Origin: JBBIPA01 sp963820495
Lineage (GTDB): Bacteria; Chloroflexota; Dehalococcoidia; GIF9; UBA5629
Direction of reading: 5' to 3'
Length of the DNA: 64,000 bases
Assembly (NCBI GenBank): GCA_963820495.1
Contig: CAWGAF010000001.1
Coordinates: 1,325,948-1,389,947 of the forward strand
The notes beneath the pieces are model-generated. The model worked only from the letters and a program-made list of their open reading frames with translations. It ran no database searches and was not told where the DNA came from. Position 1 is the stretch's first letter, and the number at the start of each line of letters is the position of its first letter. Both the position numbers and the translations under genes were made by a program. Positions 43,161 through 51,230 of this stretch are shown one piece after another.

Positions 43161-44168
43161 ATGCCTACTGAAGAACAGGTAAAAGAAAAATTGGAAGGGA
43201 TACTGGTTCCCGGTGTTATGCGCAGTCTGGTGAAAATGAATTTACTCAGCGATATTAAAATCTCTGACCATAAAGTTGAGATAACTTTGGCATCTGCTGC
43301 CATTCATCCTGGCGCCCAGGATTTGATGAAAGAAAAAATCGAAGAGGCTTTAAAACAAATGCCAGAGGTTCAAGAAACCATTGTGAATTTTACTGATGGG
43401 AAACCCAAGGATATTAATAAAATAGACCGTGTCATTGCTGTCATGAGTGGCAAGGGAGGCGTAGGTAAATCTCTGGTTACAGCGTTGCTAGCTGCATCTC
43501 TGGTTCGCCAGGGGAAAGATGTTGGTGTTCTCGATGCCGATATCACTGGGCCGAGTATTCCCAAGATCTTTGGTCTAAGCAAGGGCCGTCCCAGTGGCAG
43601 TGATAGTGGTCTTCTGCCAGTGCCATCAAGATTGGGAATTGAGATTATGTCTATCAATCTGGTTCTGGAGCATGAGGATGATGCTGTTATCTGGCGTGGC
43701 CCTCTTATCGGTAAGGTTATCCAGCAGTTCTGGGACGATGTACTGTGGGGCAAGCTCGATTATCTTTTGGTCGACCTGCCGCCAGGGACTGCTGATGCAC
43801 CTTTAACCGTAATGCAGTCGTTACCTCTCTCAGGTGTAGTCATAGTGTTTAGTCCTCAAGAACTGGCTGCAATGGTAGTAAAGAAGGCGGTCAAGATGGC
43901 TAATACTATGAATATTCCTATCCTAGGTCTGGTGGAGAATATGAGCTATTTTGAGATACCTGGCACAAAGAAAAGGCTGGAGCTTTTCGGCAAAAGCAAG
44001 GTTGAAGAAATGGTGAATATGACTGGAGTATCGAATGTAGTGAGAATTCCGATAGACCCAGAGCTGGCACGTCTTTGCGACGAAGGCAAAATTGAGAAGT
44101 ATCAAAACAAAGAATTCGACCAATTCGCCCAAAAACTTACTGAGTTCCTTAACGCCAAAACGAAGTAA
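43161..44168 (+). CDS. Mrp/NBP35-type ATPase lacking the usual CPxC motif
   Basis: 335 residues. An N-terminal MIP18-like domain (1-85) precedes the ParA-type ATPase with deviant Walker A SGKGGVGKS at 96-104, DADITGPSIPK and DLPPGTAD. Mrp proteins carry a bridging Fe-S cluster through a CxxC near the end, in the context ENMSYF-x-C-P-x-C. Here that region reads ENMSYFEIPGTKKRLEL, with both cysteines gone. DVU2109-like Mrp proteins belong to the ORP locus. Good GGAGG before the ATG, after a 165-base gap. Confidence 0.9.
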   Translation: MPTEEQVKEKLEGILVPGVMRSLVKMNLLSDIKISDHKVEITLASAAIHPGAQDLMKEKIEEALKQMPEVQETIVNFTDGKPKDINKIDRVIAVMSGKGGVGKSLVTALLAASLVRQGKDVGVLDADITGPSIPKIFGLSKGRPSGSDSGLLPVPSRLGIEIMSINLVLEHEDDAVIWRGPLIGKVIQQFWDDVLWGKLDYLLVDLPPGTADAPLTVMQSLPLSGVVIVFSPQELAAMVVKKAVKMANTMNIPILGLVENMSYFEIPGTKKRLELFGKSKVEEMVNMTGVSNVVRIPIDPELARLCDEGKIEKYQNKEFDQFAQKLTEFLNAKTK

Positions 44169-44251
44169 AGGCGTATAATTGGAGTATATAGTAGGTGATT
44201 ATTCTGGATAATAAATTAATAGCTTCTTCTGCAAGGAAAAGGGAGCCATAA

Positions 44252-44587
44252 ATGATACCAGGCAAATACGGTTGTCATCAGTGCAAAGCTGTATTTGAGG
44301 TACGGTTAGAGCCTGGCGCCGGGGTTGCAACGGAGGTGAAATGCCCTTACTGTTGTAGCATCGATATTGAGATGCTACCGTTATGGATACCGGTTGGCTA
44401 CAGCCTCGATCTCTATTTTGGTTTATCTAATTGGAAATACACATGTCATCAATGCAAAAGCGAGTTCGAGCTACCAGTGGCGAGCAGTGTGACGGAGGAG
44501 AAACAGAGGACATGCCCCACTTGTGGCAGCACCGATATTGAGAGAATGGCTACTCCAGAGTTCCAACCTCCTCTGTATTGCAGCTGA
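44252..44587 (+). CDS. Tandem FmdB-like zinc-ribbon protein
   Basis: 111 residues made of two FmdB-like ribbons: CHQCKAVFEV ... CPYCCS (8-41) and CHQCKSEFELP ... CPTCGS (65-98). Each half has the aromatic and acid residues of the family. The duplication is internal. AAAGGGAG precedes the start. It belongs to the metal-cluster island; function unknown. Confidence 0.78.
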   Translation: MIPGKYGCHQCKAVFEVRLEPGAGVATEVKCPYCCSIDIEMLPLWIPVGYSLDLYFGLSNWKYTCHQCKSEFELPVASSVTEEKQRTCPTCGSTDIERMATPEFQPPLYCS

Positions 44588-44666
44588 TAGTAGATTGCGG
44601 GGGCCGTGAGCCCCTGAGGATAATGCAGTCACTGCTGAATAATTTGAAGCGGAAGATGCCGAGATT

Positions 44667-44984
44667 TTGAGTGAAAACAAGAGGGGGACGATAATAGATT
44701 CCAAAGATGCTCTGTTGCATCTGGAAATATCTCCTGACCTTTCCGAATGCGTGGAGACGAAGGCACGGAAGGAATACAATCGACTTTCCAGTCTATTACT
44801 GGCTGGTAGCAATAAAACGGGCCTTACCGAACAATTAGAGGTACTGCGCCATTTTTTAGATACGGCGAACTTTCGTGCATTGCGTAGCCAGTCAGAGAAG
44901 TTTCTTATCGAGGGTAAAACAGTAAAATACCTCCTCTCGAAGCGGTCTGGAGAAATGTGCTACGAGATGAGGGTTGAGGGATAA
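44667..44984 (+). CDS. Unknown protein, paralogue B
   Basis: About 105 residues, starting at TTG 44667 with a weak ribosome site, so the start may be later. The C-terminal half aligns with paralogue A at 42289-42579 (FLDTANFRALRSQSEKFL against FLRSPEARTLVDESERYL, then EGK-x-V). It lacks the Cys pair of paralogue A. It lies five bases before the MBL-fold gene. Confidence 0.6.
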   Translation: MSENKRGTIIDSKDALLHLEISPDLSECVETKARKEYNRLSSLLLAGSNKTGLTEQLEVLRHFLDTANFRALRSQSEKFLIEGKTVKYLLSKRSGEMCYEMRVEG

Positions 44985-44989
44985 GCATC

Positions 44990-45826
44990 ATGAAAATACG
45001 CCTGACTACACTGAGCGAAAACACCGCAGGGAAAGTAGGTGTTCTTGCTGAGTGGGGCTTGAGCATCCTGGTAGAAGTCGATGGCACAAAAATCTTGATG
45101 GATACCGGACAGGGGATTTCTGCTACCACAAATGCCGCAAGTCTAAATATCGACCTCGGTGGGGTGGAGAAGATAGTCTTAAGTCACGGGCATCTGGATC
45201 ACACCGGTGGTTTAAAGGAAGTGGTGAGACTAGTAGGGCAGGTGGAGGTAATAGCTCATCCAGGGGTATGGGCTGCAAAATACGTGCTGCGCCCCGGTGA
45301 AAAAGACTATACTTTTATCGGGATTCCTCACAGACGAGAACTACTGGATGGCCTTGGGGCGTCTTTCCATTTATCAGCTAAGCCAGTGTGGATTTTGGAT
45401 AGCGTTGCCGCAACTGGCGAAATACCCATGGTAACACCTTATGAAACAGTGGATCCAAGGCTGTTTGTCAAAGATGGGCATAAATTTGTTCCTGATACAG
45501 TTCCCGATGATCAGGCGCTCGTCATTAAGGCGGATTTTGGGCTTGTTGTTATTTTGGGGTGTGCTCATCGAGGACTGATTAATACGCTTTGGTACGCTAG
45601 AGAACTTATGGGTGTTGAGCATATCCACACAGTTATCGGTGGCACCCATCTATTCCGAGCTTCTCAGGAACAATTAGAGCATGCCATAAAGGAACTGAAA
45701 CAACTTGGTATAAAAAAGCTGGGTGTATCTCACTGCACAGGTGTGGCCGCCAGCTTGCGACTTTGGCAAGAATTCGGTGACGGCTTTTTCTTCAATAATA
45801 CGGGAACTATCGTTACTCTTCCTTAG
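44990..45826 (+). CDS. MBL-fold metallohydrolase, dihydropterin-aminobenzene-phosphate-synthase-like
   Basis: 278 residues of the metallo-beta-lactamase fold. The metal motif LSHGHLDHTGG is at about 63-73; further ligands lie in IAHPG, LGCAHRG and the C-terminal VSHCTG. The overall match is to the family annotated as methanopterin-type 7,8-dihydropterin-6-yl-methyl-aminobenzene 5'-phosphate synthase. Members often sit near NifX/MinD genes, where the substrate is unknown. Confidence 0.85.
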   Translation: MKIRLTTLSENTAGKVGVLAEWGLSILVEVDGTKILMDTGQGISATTNAASLNIDLGGVEKIVLSHGHLDHTGGLKEVVRLVGQVEVIAHPGVWAAKYVLRPGEKDYTFIGIPHRRELLDGLGASFHLSAKPVWILDSVAATGEIPMVTPYETVDPRLFVKDGHKFVPDTVPDDQALVIKADFGLVVILGCAHRGLINTLWYARELMGVEHIHTVIGGTHLFRASQEQLEHAIKELKQLGIKKLGVSHCTGVAASLRLWQEFGDGFFFNNTGTIVTLP

Positions 45827-45972
45827 ACGATGTGGTGAAATGGGGGCTTTCTGCAGTTTATAATTAAAGAAATACCGAGCATGAGCATCGTTCTCGGAGC
45901 CATCAAGTTACAATTGCCCCACCGTTCAAGAACAATTATTTCCCATAATCTCTAAAAATCAGCCAAAACCCC

Positions 45973-46001
45973 TTGACAAGTAGGGTATATTTATCTATAA
46001 T
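45973..46001 (+). promoter_or_regulatory. Perfect-consensus sigma-70 promoter of the padR operon
   Basis: TTGACA (45973-45978), 17-base spacer, TATAAT (45996-46001): every base matches the E. coli consensus. Such a strong promoter usually needs a repressor, and the palindrome directly overlapping the -10 box supplies a site. Confidence 0.75.
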
Positions 46002-46015
46002 ATATCTAGATATAT
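46000..46015. promoter_or_regulatory. PadR-type palindromic operator
   Basis: ATATATCTAGATATAT, 16-base perfect palindrome starting at the end of the -10 box. A related half-site CTAGATATAT recurs about 20 bases downstream (46027-46036). This arrangement is typical of autoregulated PadR genes. Confidence 0.65.
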
Positions 46016-46058
46016 CGAGATAATACTAGATATATAAATATAATCGAGAGGTGACAAT

Positions 46059-46571
46059 ATGTTTAGAGACAGAGTTTTCAGAGGAGAGAGATTCTTCCAC
46101 GGCTTTCGGCAGGAAAGCCCCTTCCAGAAAGGGGACTTAAAATACGTTATTCTTGACCTCCTCAAAGAGAAGCCACGGTACGGCTATGAAATCATTCGTT
46201 CTCTCGAAGAGCAGTCCCACGGATTCTACAAACCCAGTCCTGGTGTAGTTTATCCCACCCTCCAGATGCTCGAGGAAATGGGATATGCGAGGTCGACAGA
46301 GCGGGATGGTAAGAAAGTATATGAGATAACCGAGGAAGGACGCCAATTTCTGTCTGAACGGAAGGATTTTGCTGATGAAGTGGTAAGTCATATGAGCCAT
46401 CATTGGAACTTTAAAAATTTAGCCAAGATGGCTATGGTAATGAAAGACCTGCATGCATTGGAGAGTCTGCTCGGTCGGCATTTTCGTCAGGCTAATCCAG
46501 AGCAGATCAAACGTATCCGCGAAGTAATGGCTCACGCCTATAGTGAAATCGAGGCTATCCTGGGAGAGTAA
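46059..46571 (+). CDS. PadR-family transcriptional regulator
   Basis: 170 residues. The winged-helix domain runs from KGDLKYVILDLL (about 25) to the wing VYEITEEGRQFL (about 87-98), with recognition segment YPTLQMLEEMGYARS. The C-terminal part is helical, as in PadR-s2 dimerisation helices. PadR proteins repress nearby genes in response to small molecules. Strong promoter and overlapping operator suggest autorepression. Two small genes follow closely. Confidence 0.9.
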   Translation: MFRDRVFRGERFFHGFRQESPFQKGDLKYVILDLLKEKPRYGYEIIRSLEEQSHGFYKPSPGVVYPTLQMLEEMGYARSTERDGKKVYEITEEGRQFLSERKDFADEVVSHMSHHWNFKNLAKMAMVMKDLHALESLLGRHFRQANPEQIKRIREVMAHAYSEIEAILGE

Positions 46572-46594
46572 TCCTTTTGCGTGGAGGAGCAACG

Positions 46595-46783
46595 ATGTTT
46601 CGTAATTGTGATGTCGAAATTGAATACGATGAGGAAACTCAGGATTACTATGTTGTCTGGGAACCTCCTGTGGCAATTGGTTCAGGTAAAACAAAGTCAG
46701 AAGCTTTGCTTGATTTGCAGCAGGCAGCACATTGCGGTGTTGATACAGTAATCGAACTAAAATTTAAGGATATCAGTAAATAA
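46595..46783 (+). CDS. HicB-like small protein
   Basis: 62 residues from ATG 46595 (TGGAGGAG upstream). The alternation VEIEYDEETQDYYVVWEPP and a short helix EALLDLQQAA resemble the HicB antitoxin-like RNase H fold, though the usual DNA-binding C-terminus is absent. No hicA toxin gene lies nearby. Probably under padR control. Confidence 0.6.
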   Translation: MFRNCDVEIEYDEETQDYYVVWEPPVAIGSGKTKSEALLDLQQAAHCGVDTVIELKFKDISK

Positions 46784-46795
46784 AGGAGGACTACT

Positions 46796-46987
46796 ATGGG
46801 CTATTTTACTATGCTGGCAGCTATCCCCGGCTTCTTTCTCAGCTCATTCTTTTTCATGCTTCTTTGGGGAGTTATTGCGCCCAAAATTGGCTTGACGGGA
46901 ATAGACTATCCTCTATCTATGCTAATAACCGTAACGCTTTGGATAGCGGTGGCACCTCTGGCAGCCGCTGCCGGTAAAAAAAGATAA
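46796..46987 (+). CDS. Small two-helix membrane protein
   Basis: 63 residues, two predicted helices (about 5-28 and 38-58), ending in a Lys/Arg tail. AAAGGAGG before the ATG at standard spacing makes translation credible. No family recognised. It sits in the padR operon and could be the membrane target whose expression PadR controls. Confidence 0.65.
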   Translation: MGYFTMLAAIPGFFLSSFFFMLLWGVIAPKIGLTGIDYPLSMLITVTLWIAVAPLAAAAGKKR

Positions 46988-47102
46988 TAGCTAGGGCCGA
47001 CGTGGCTTGGAATGGTCGGGTTAAATGATGAATTGTAGCATACTTAGCTGAAACCCGAACCTGTGCAACTTTTTAAGGGTATTATGACTCGGGGAAGGAA
47101 TA

Positions 47103-47684
47103 ATGGGCGAGTACCAATTTAGACGAGTTGATTTCGAAAATCCATCATGCCTGTTTATTTTGGAAGATATAGTGAAGGGACTTATCGGAGGCCTACTATT
47201 TTACAAACCTTACTTTAAAACCTTCGGCTTAGGAGGTGACGAGAATGTCCTTGATTTCGGGTGTGGGGGTGGAGTTGGTGGTAAGTGTTTATCGAAGTTT
47301 CTCAATGAGCAGGGACATCTTACTTGCGTTGACACATCAAATTTCTGGATTAATAAAGCCAAGAAGAGGCTGAAAAATTATCCCAATGTGGAATGCAAGT
47401 TGGGAGATATCAGAGAGTTGGACATACCCGATTCGTCGTTTGACGTCATATCAGTTATACATGTTATTCACGATATAGCTCCTGCTGAGAGACAGGATAT
47501 TGTCATAGCACTTTCTGGTAAATTGAAGGCTGGCGGCATGTTTTTCATCAAGGAAAGAATCGGGAAATCGCATGGCATGCCTACCAATGAATTAAGGACT
47601 CTATTATCAAATATGGGTTTACAAGAAATTAACCACAAAGAGACCAACTCGGAATATATAGGAAAATACCAGAAGGCCGCTTGA
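47103..47684 (+). CDS. Class I SAM-dependent methyltransferase
   Basis: 193 residues. Motif I is VLDFGCGGGVGG (about 50-61), followed by an acidic loop CVDTSNF and the motif SFDVISVIHVIHDI. No substrate-specific domain is seen. Related small methyltransferases act on quinones, lipids or arsenic-type compounds. GGAAGGAATA precedes the ATG. It converges with the zinc-ribbon gene at 47709. Confidence 0.85.
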   Translation: MGEYQFRRVDFENPSCLFILEDIVKGLIGGLLFYKPYFKTFGLGGDENVLDFGCGGGVGGKCLSKFLNEQGHLTCVDTSNFWINKAKKRLKNYPNVECKLGDIRELDIPDSSFDVISVIHVIHDIAPAERQDIVIALSGKLKAGGMFFIKERIGKSHGMPTNELRTLLSNMGLQEINHKETNSEYIGKYQKAA

Positions 47685-47708
47685 GCCTACTCCTTATCCA
47701 TCAGCTCA

Positions 47709-48092
47709 TTAGAAGGGAGTTAAATATACTTTATCGCCCTCTTTTTGTCCCTTGACCAACTCGCAGTGCCTCAGGATAGCTATTTGATTTTCCAGTTCTT
47801 GAGGAGATAGATGGAATGTGCCGGTAAGCTCTGCGGCGGTGGTCTTGCCTCTGGATTTGACGAATTCACATATTGCTCTTTGCAGCTCAGTCAAACCTTC
47901 TGTTGCTTCAAGCCCGGATGACTTACGATATTGAGTAGCGGAGCGTACTGCAAGGGGATCACAAGTTTGAACCCGCTTGGTTGCCTCTATATAACAGTCT
48001 TCGCAAAGAACCTGCTCTCTGCTTTTGAAGCTAGCATCTTTTGAGATTTCACCACCGCACTTTTGGCATTTAACTTTTTCAGTCTGGGTCAT
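47709..48092 (-). CDS. Zinc-ribbon plus winged-helix-like protein
   Basis: 127 residues. The N-terminus has C-x2-C ... C-x2-C (KCQKCGGEI, VLCEDCYIEA; about 8-37). The C-terminal half is a helical winged-helix-like domain (LTELQRAICEFVKSRGKTT, HLSPQELENQIAILRHCELV). It could be a small regulator of the upstream ABC/GTPase/Fe-S genes, from which it is separated by 52 bases on the same strand. Confidence 0.65.
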   Translation of the reverse strand: MTQTEKVKCQKCGGEISKDASFKSREQVLCEDCYIEATKRVQTCDPLAVRSATQYRKSSGLEATEGLTELQRAICEFVKSRGKTTAAELTGTFHLSPQELENQIAILRHCELVKGQKEGDKVYLTPF

Positions 48093-48144
48093 TTATCACT
48101 AGTTACAATCTCAAGGATCAGCTTGCTAATTGGCGATATACCAC

Positions 48145-48807
48145 TTATGCAGTTTTGAATTTTCTTGCTTTATGCCATACCAGCAAGTCGACTCTTTCTA
48201 TCCTTACCCTTTGTCCCACAAGCTCTACTATAACTCCACTATGGCTCTTTTGCATCATGCAATACTCTGGAAGAAAAACAACCGTTTCGCCGACATCCGG
48301 AACTTTTCCTGCTACAATAGCTCCTTCAAAGGCTAGAAAGAATATCACTCCCAAGTCTATCGGCTTTTTATCCTGTGTAAAGTTGGGTCCTGTAGGATAG
48401 ACTCCTAGGAGCGGACTCGTTTCGAAAACCTCGCCGAAATGAACTATGGGGCAGCCTAAAGGCCTCCACTTTACATAAGAACCTGGAGAAATCTGCAAGG
48501 GTTGTTGTAAGTTGACCGGTAATATGTATTCGCGGCAGCTTGGTTCTTCATCCAAGGGACCGAGAATAAAGTCGCATTCATGTTTATCAAGCAGGCTAAT
48601 TATCTTTTCCTTTTTACTCTTCTTGTTAGCTTCAACCAGTTTTTGGATTGATGCTCTTTCCTCTTTGAACATATCGCTTTGCATAAAGGGGCAGGCATCT
48701 ATATCAACTTTTTTTTCTGTTATTGCTTCTGCAAACTGTTTGCAATCTGGAAATCCACAGGAACCACAGCCATATCCCGGAAGCATTCTTTCGATTTTGC
48801 TACTCAC
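48145..48807 (-). CDS. Protein with corrinoid-type [4Fe-4S] domain
   Basis: 220 residues. The N-terminal domain is the AcsC/RnfB-type Fe-S fold: C14, C17, C22 and C39 in PGYGCGSCGFPDC ... ACPF. The rest is beta-rich, with GSYVKWRPLGCPIVHFGEVF and a C-terminal VELVGQRVRIERVDLLVWHKARKF, not recognised. In corrinoid methyl transfer or carbonyl-branch enzymes this cluster reductively activates cobalt. Its start overlaps the GTPase stop by eight bases. Confidence 0.75.
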   Translation of the reverse strand: MSSKIERMLPGYGCGSCGFPDCKQFAEAITEKKVDIDACPFMQSDMFKEERASIQKLVEANKKSKKEKIISLLDKHECDFILGPLDEEPSCREYILPVNLQQPLQISPGSYVKWRPLGCPIVHFGEVFETSPLLGVYPTGPNFTQDKKPIDLGVIFFLAFEGAIVAGKVPDVGETVVFLPEYCMMQKSHSGVIVELVGQRVRIERVDLLVWHKARKFKTA

Positions 48808-49504
48808 CTTTGTATGCCTCGATACCGTCGATAGACCTTAGTAATCCCCTATGATACTTTTGGGCAACTCTCACTTCGCCGGTGCATAGCGTACAGACGG
48901 CAAATGGCGCCCGCTCTTTTAATGAGCGCATCGGCAAATCGGTTATCTCTGAAGAATTGTAAATAGTCTCGGCTACCTCTCTGCATCCGTATCCAGTAAG
49001 TCCATTGACTTCTACCATGGTTGCTTTAGGATTGACCTGTCCCACTCTACGGGCAAATACCTCTCTCTCAGCCTGGCTTACAACGTCACCTTTGATTGTA
49101 ACTACCATGTCAGCCAAGCTTAACATCGGGCCGACTTTCAATGGCATTGACATTCCTTGGGTAACATCAGCCACAAAAATTCCCAGGCAATTACGAATAT
49201 ACGGAGAACACCTGAGACAGTAGCCTGCTGTCTCGACCAGTAATGTAGATGCCTTTTTCTCAGTAGCCCATGAAAACATATCCTCCATGTTATATGTAGA
49301 AAAATGGTCTGGGCACATATCTTTAGCCAGACCTTTTATTGAAGGTATGCCATTTGCTTGATAAAATTTGTCATCGTCCGTAGCAATGCAATCTATTTTG
49401 ACAACTACAGGCTTATGTCCCATATTCATCAAGTGTTTACAAGCATGAAAGATGACTGAAGTCTTACCACAGCCCGCAGTACCGGAAAAAATAGCGAATC
49501 TCAT
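48800..49504 (-). CDS. HypB/UreG-like SIMIBI GTPase
   Basis: 234 residues from ATG 49504, overlapping the ABC ATPase stop (ATGA). Walker A GTAGCGKTS lies at about 8-16; a KID switch segment follows. The base-specificity site reads TIKGD where NKxD is usual. Cysteine-rich blocks YCLRCSPYIRNC (about 103-114) and CTLC near the C-terminus are extra metal-binding candidates. HypB/UreG-type GTPases load nickel or activate metalloenzymes. Together with the Fe-S protein it suggests a metalloenzyme activator. Confidence 0.8.
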   Translation of the reverse strand: MRFAIFSGTAGCGKTSVIFHACKHLMNMGHKPVVVKIDCIATDDDKFYQANGIPSIKGLAKDMCPDHFSTYNMEDMFSWATEKKASTLLVETAGYCLRCSPYIRNCLGIFVADVTQGMSMPLKVGPMLSLADMVVTIKGDVVSQAEREVFARRVGQVNPKATMVEVNGLTGYGCREVAETIYNSSEITDLPMRSLKERAPFAVCTLCTGEVRVAQKYHRGLLRSIDGIEAYKGE

Positions 49505-50277
49505 AGTTCGTAACCCTCCAGGCTTTCCACAATTTCTCCGCCTCTTACACAATTTCTGAGTTTTTCTAACGAATGGTCTATCCTGGCAATCCTTTTGGCG
49601 ACCACTCTTTCCTTATTTGATGATTCGATGACTTTTATCATCGCCCCATTCTTAAAGACTATTCTTCTTTGAGCCATCAAGGCGAGCACTGGGTCGTGAG
49701 TTGCGATTAAAACGATTTTCCCCTCTTCGAGGAGAATCTCCAGTGCCTTGTCTCTTAAAATGCCAGCGTTTTCTAACTCATCAATCAATAATACTGGCGT
49801 ATCGCTGATAACAGCTATATCGGCTATCATTAGGGCTCTCGTCTGACCACCGGATAAAACCGTCAGGTTCAGAATTGGATTGATTGGCTCTCCGGTTATT
49901 TGATTGGCTAGAGACAGGACGCGGTTTAAAAGCCCTTCATCAAAGCTCAGCTCTCTGGATTCGGCATGCAATTTTAAAAAATCGGAAACACTGAGGTTGC
50001 AAAAGAATTGCATATTTTGACTGATAAATCCAACCATTTTCTTAATCTTTGCCTTGACACCATCTGTTGGTTTCTGTCCGCAGATTAGAATTTCTCGCTT
50101 AGTTAAGGTATCTCTTTGTGCAACCTTGTCTAAATCAGACATTAGACAGCTCTTACCCGAACCGGTGGGACCGACAAGGCTGACGATTTCTCCTTTTAGA
50201 ATCTCGACATCCTTAACCGGCTCGGGGTTACCGTTTTTATCAGTTCCGCCAAGAATTGTGATGCTATCTATTTGCAT
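49501..50277 (-). CDS. Soluble ABC-type ATPase without transporter partner
   Basis: 258 residues from ATG 50277. Full ABC signature set: Walker A GPTGSGKS (about 35-42), signature LSGGQ (about 143-147), Walker B VLLIDELEN and H-loop ATHD. No permease, substrate-binding protein or membrane helix is present in the operon. The C-terminal ~45 residues after the ABC core are unusual and Arg-rich. It overlaps the epimerase gene by ten bases. A soluble ATPase role in complex assembly or activation is more likely than transport. Confidence 0.85.
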   Translation of the reverse strand: MQIDSITILGGTDKNGNPEPVKDVEILKGEIVSLVGPTGSGKSCLMSDLDKVAQRDTLTKREILICGQKPTDGVKAKIKKMVGFISQNMQFFCNLSVSDFLKLHAESRELSFDEGLLNRVLSLANQITGEPINPILNLTVLSGGQTRALMIADIAVISDTPVLLIDELENAGILRDKALEILLEEGKIVLIATHDPVLALMAQRRIVFKNGAMIKVIESSNKERVVAKRIARIDHSLEKLRNCVRGGEIVESLEGYEL

Positions 50278-51230
50278 ACAAGTCCCTTTTCCTTTAACCA
50301 ATTTATCAATTGTGAGATTCCTGTTGCCAGTGTATGCTGGGCATTAAAGCCAAGAATGTTTTTTATTTTTTCAGAGGAAGCGGTATATGGAAGGCTAACC
50401 TCTTCAATCCGTGGATTGGGAATATATTTAATTTCTACAGGGAGATTTTCCTGGTTTTGAGTAACGCTTTTCACAGTTTCCACAAGCTCGTTTACCGTAA
50501 GTACTTCAGAATAAGCGTTGAAAGCTTCTCCGTAGATTCCTTCTTTGTTCATGACTAGAATTCCTAAATCTGCGGCGTCCTCTATGTGGATGAACCCTCG
50601 TGTTTGATTCCCGTTACCATAAATTGTAATGGATTTCTTAGACATTGCCAGGTATACAGACCTGTTGGGAAGGGTGCCATGAAATTCATCAAAATATTGC
50701 AGTCCCCGAGATGGGCCGTAGACAACGCCATACCTTAGTATGACTGTTGGTAATTGATAATTCAACCAAAAAGATTTGCATAAAAATTCGCCCGTTGCCT
50801 TTGTGATGGAAGATTGGCATGTTGGATTTAAGGCTGTATTCTCAGTGATCAAACCACTTGATACGTTGCCATAGACTCCCATTGTGCTATAGAAAATGAA
50901 CTTCTTAACGCCTTCCTTTTTAGCAGCAGATAGCAAAAGCCTGGTACCCGTGACGTTGGCTTGCTCTGTGTAATTCGATTCAATTTCAGAAATCGGAACA
51001 GACGGTTGGGCTGCAAGGTGAAACACAACATCAATCCTTTTCATCACAGACTGTAGATCTTCTGGATTCCTGATATCACCTTCTACCAGGTCAACATCTA
51101 ACCCTGCAAGTGAATCTTTTTTACCCCTCCAAAAGTTATCAATCGTCCTGACGGTATGTCCTGAATTTAACAATTTTTCAATCAGGGCAGGCCCCATATA
51201 GCCTGCTCCGCCAGTTACTAAGACTAACAT
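50268..51230 (-). CDS. NAD-dependent epimerase/dehydratase
   Basis: 320 residues. The Rossmann motif is GGAGYMGPALIEKL (about 7-20), catalytic YxxxK is altered: the segment STMGVYGNVSS precedes SITKATGE, where Thr-Lys occupies the place of the usual Tyr-x3-Lys. It resembles nucleotide-sugar epimerases and dehydratases. As first gene of a minus-strand run with the ABC, GTPase and Fe-S genes, its sugar role is unexplained. Confidence 0.85.
   Translation of the reverse strand: MLVLVTGGAGYMGPALIEKLLNSGHTVRTIDNFWRGKKDSLAGLDVDLVEGDIRNPEDLQSVMKRIDVVFHLAAQPSVPISEIESNYTEQANVTGTRLLLSAAKKEGVKKFIFYSTMGVYGNVSSGLITENTALNPTCQSSITKATGEFLCKSFWLNYQLPTVILRYGVVYGPSRGLQYFDEFHGTLPNRSVYLAMSKKSITIYGNGNQTRGFIHIEDAADLGILVMNKEGIYGEAFNAYSEVLTVNELVETVKSVTQNQENLPVEIKYIPNPRIEEVSLPYTASSEKIKNILGFNAQHTLATGISQLINWLKEKGLVCK

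Noticed and set aside
36388..45826. Nitrogen fixation locus
   Set aside because: NifX-type domains and MinD ATPases are present, but there are no nifH, nifD, nifK, nifE, nifN or nifB genes in the window.
46595..46783. HicAB toxin-antitoxin pair
   Set aside because: Only a HicB-like half is present; no hicA or DNA-binding C-terminus is visible.
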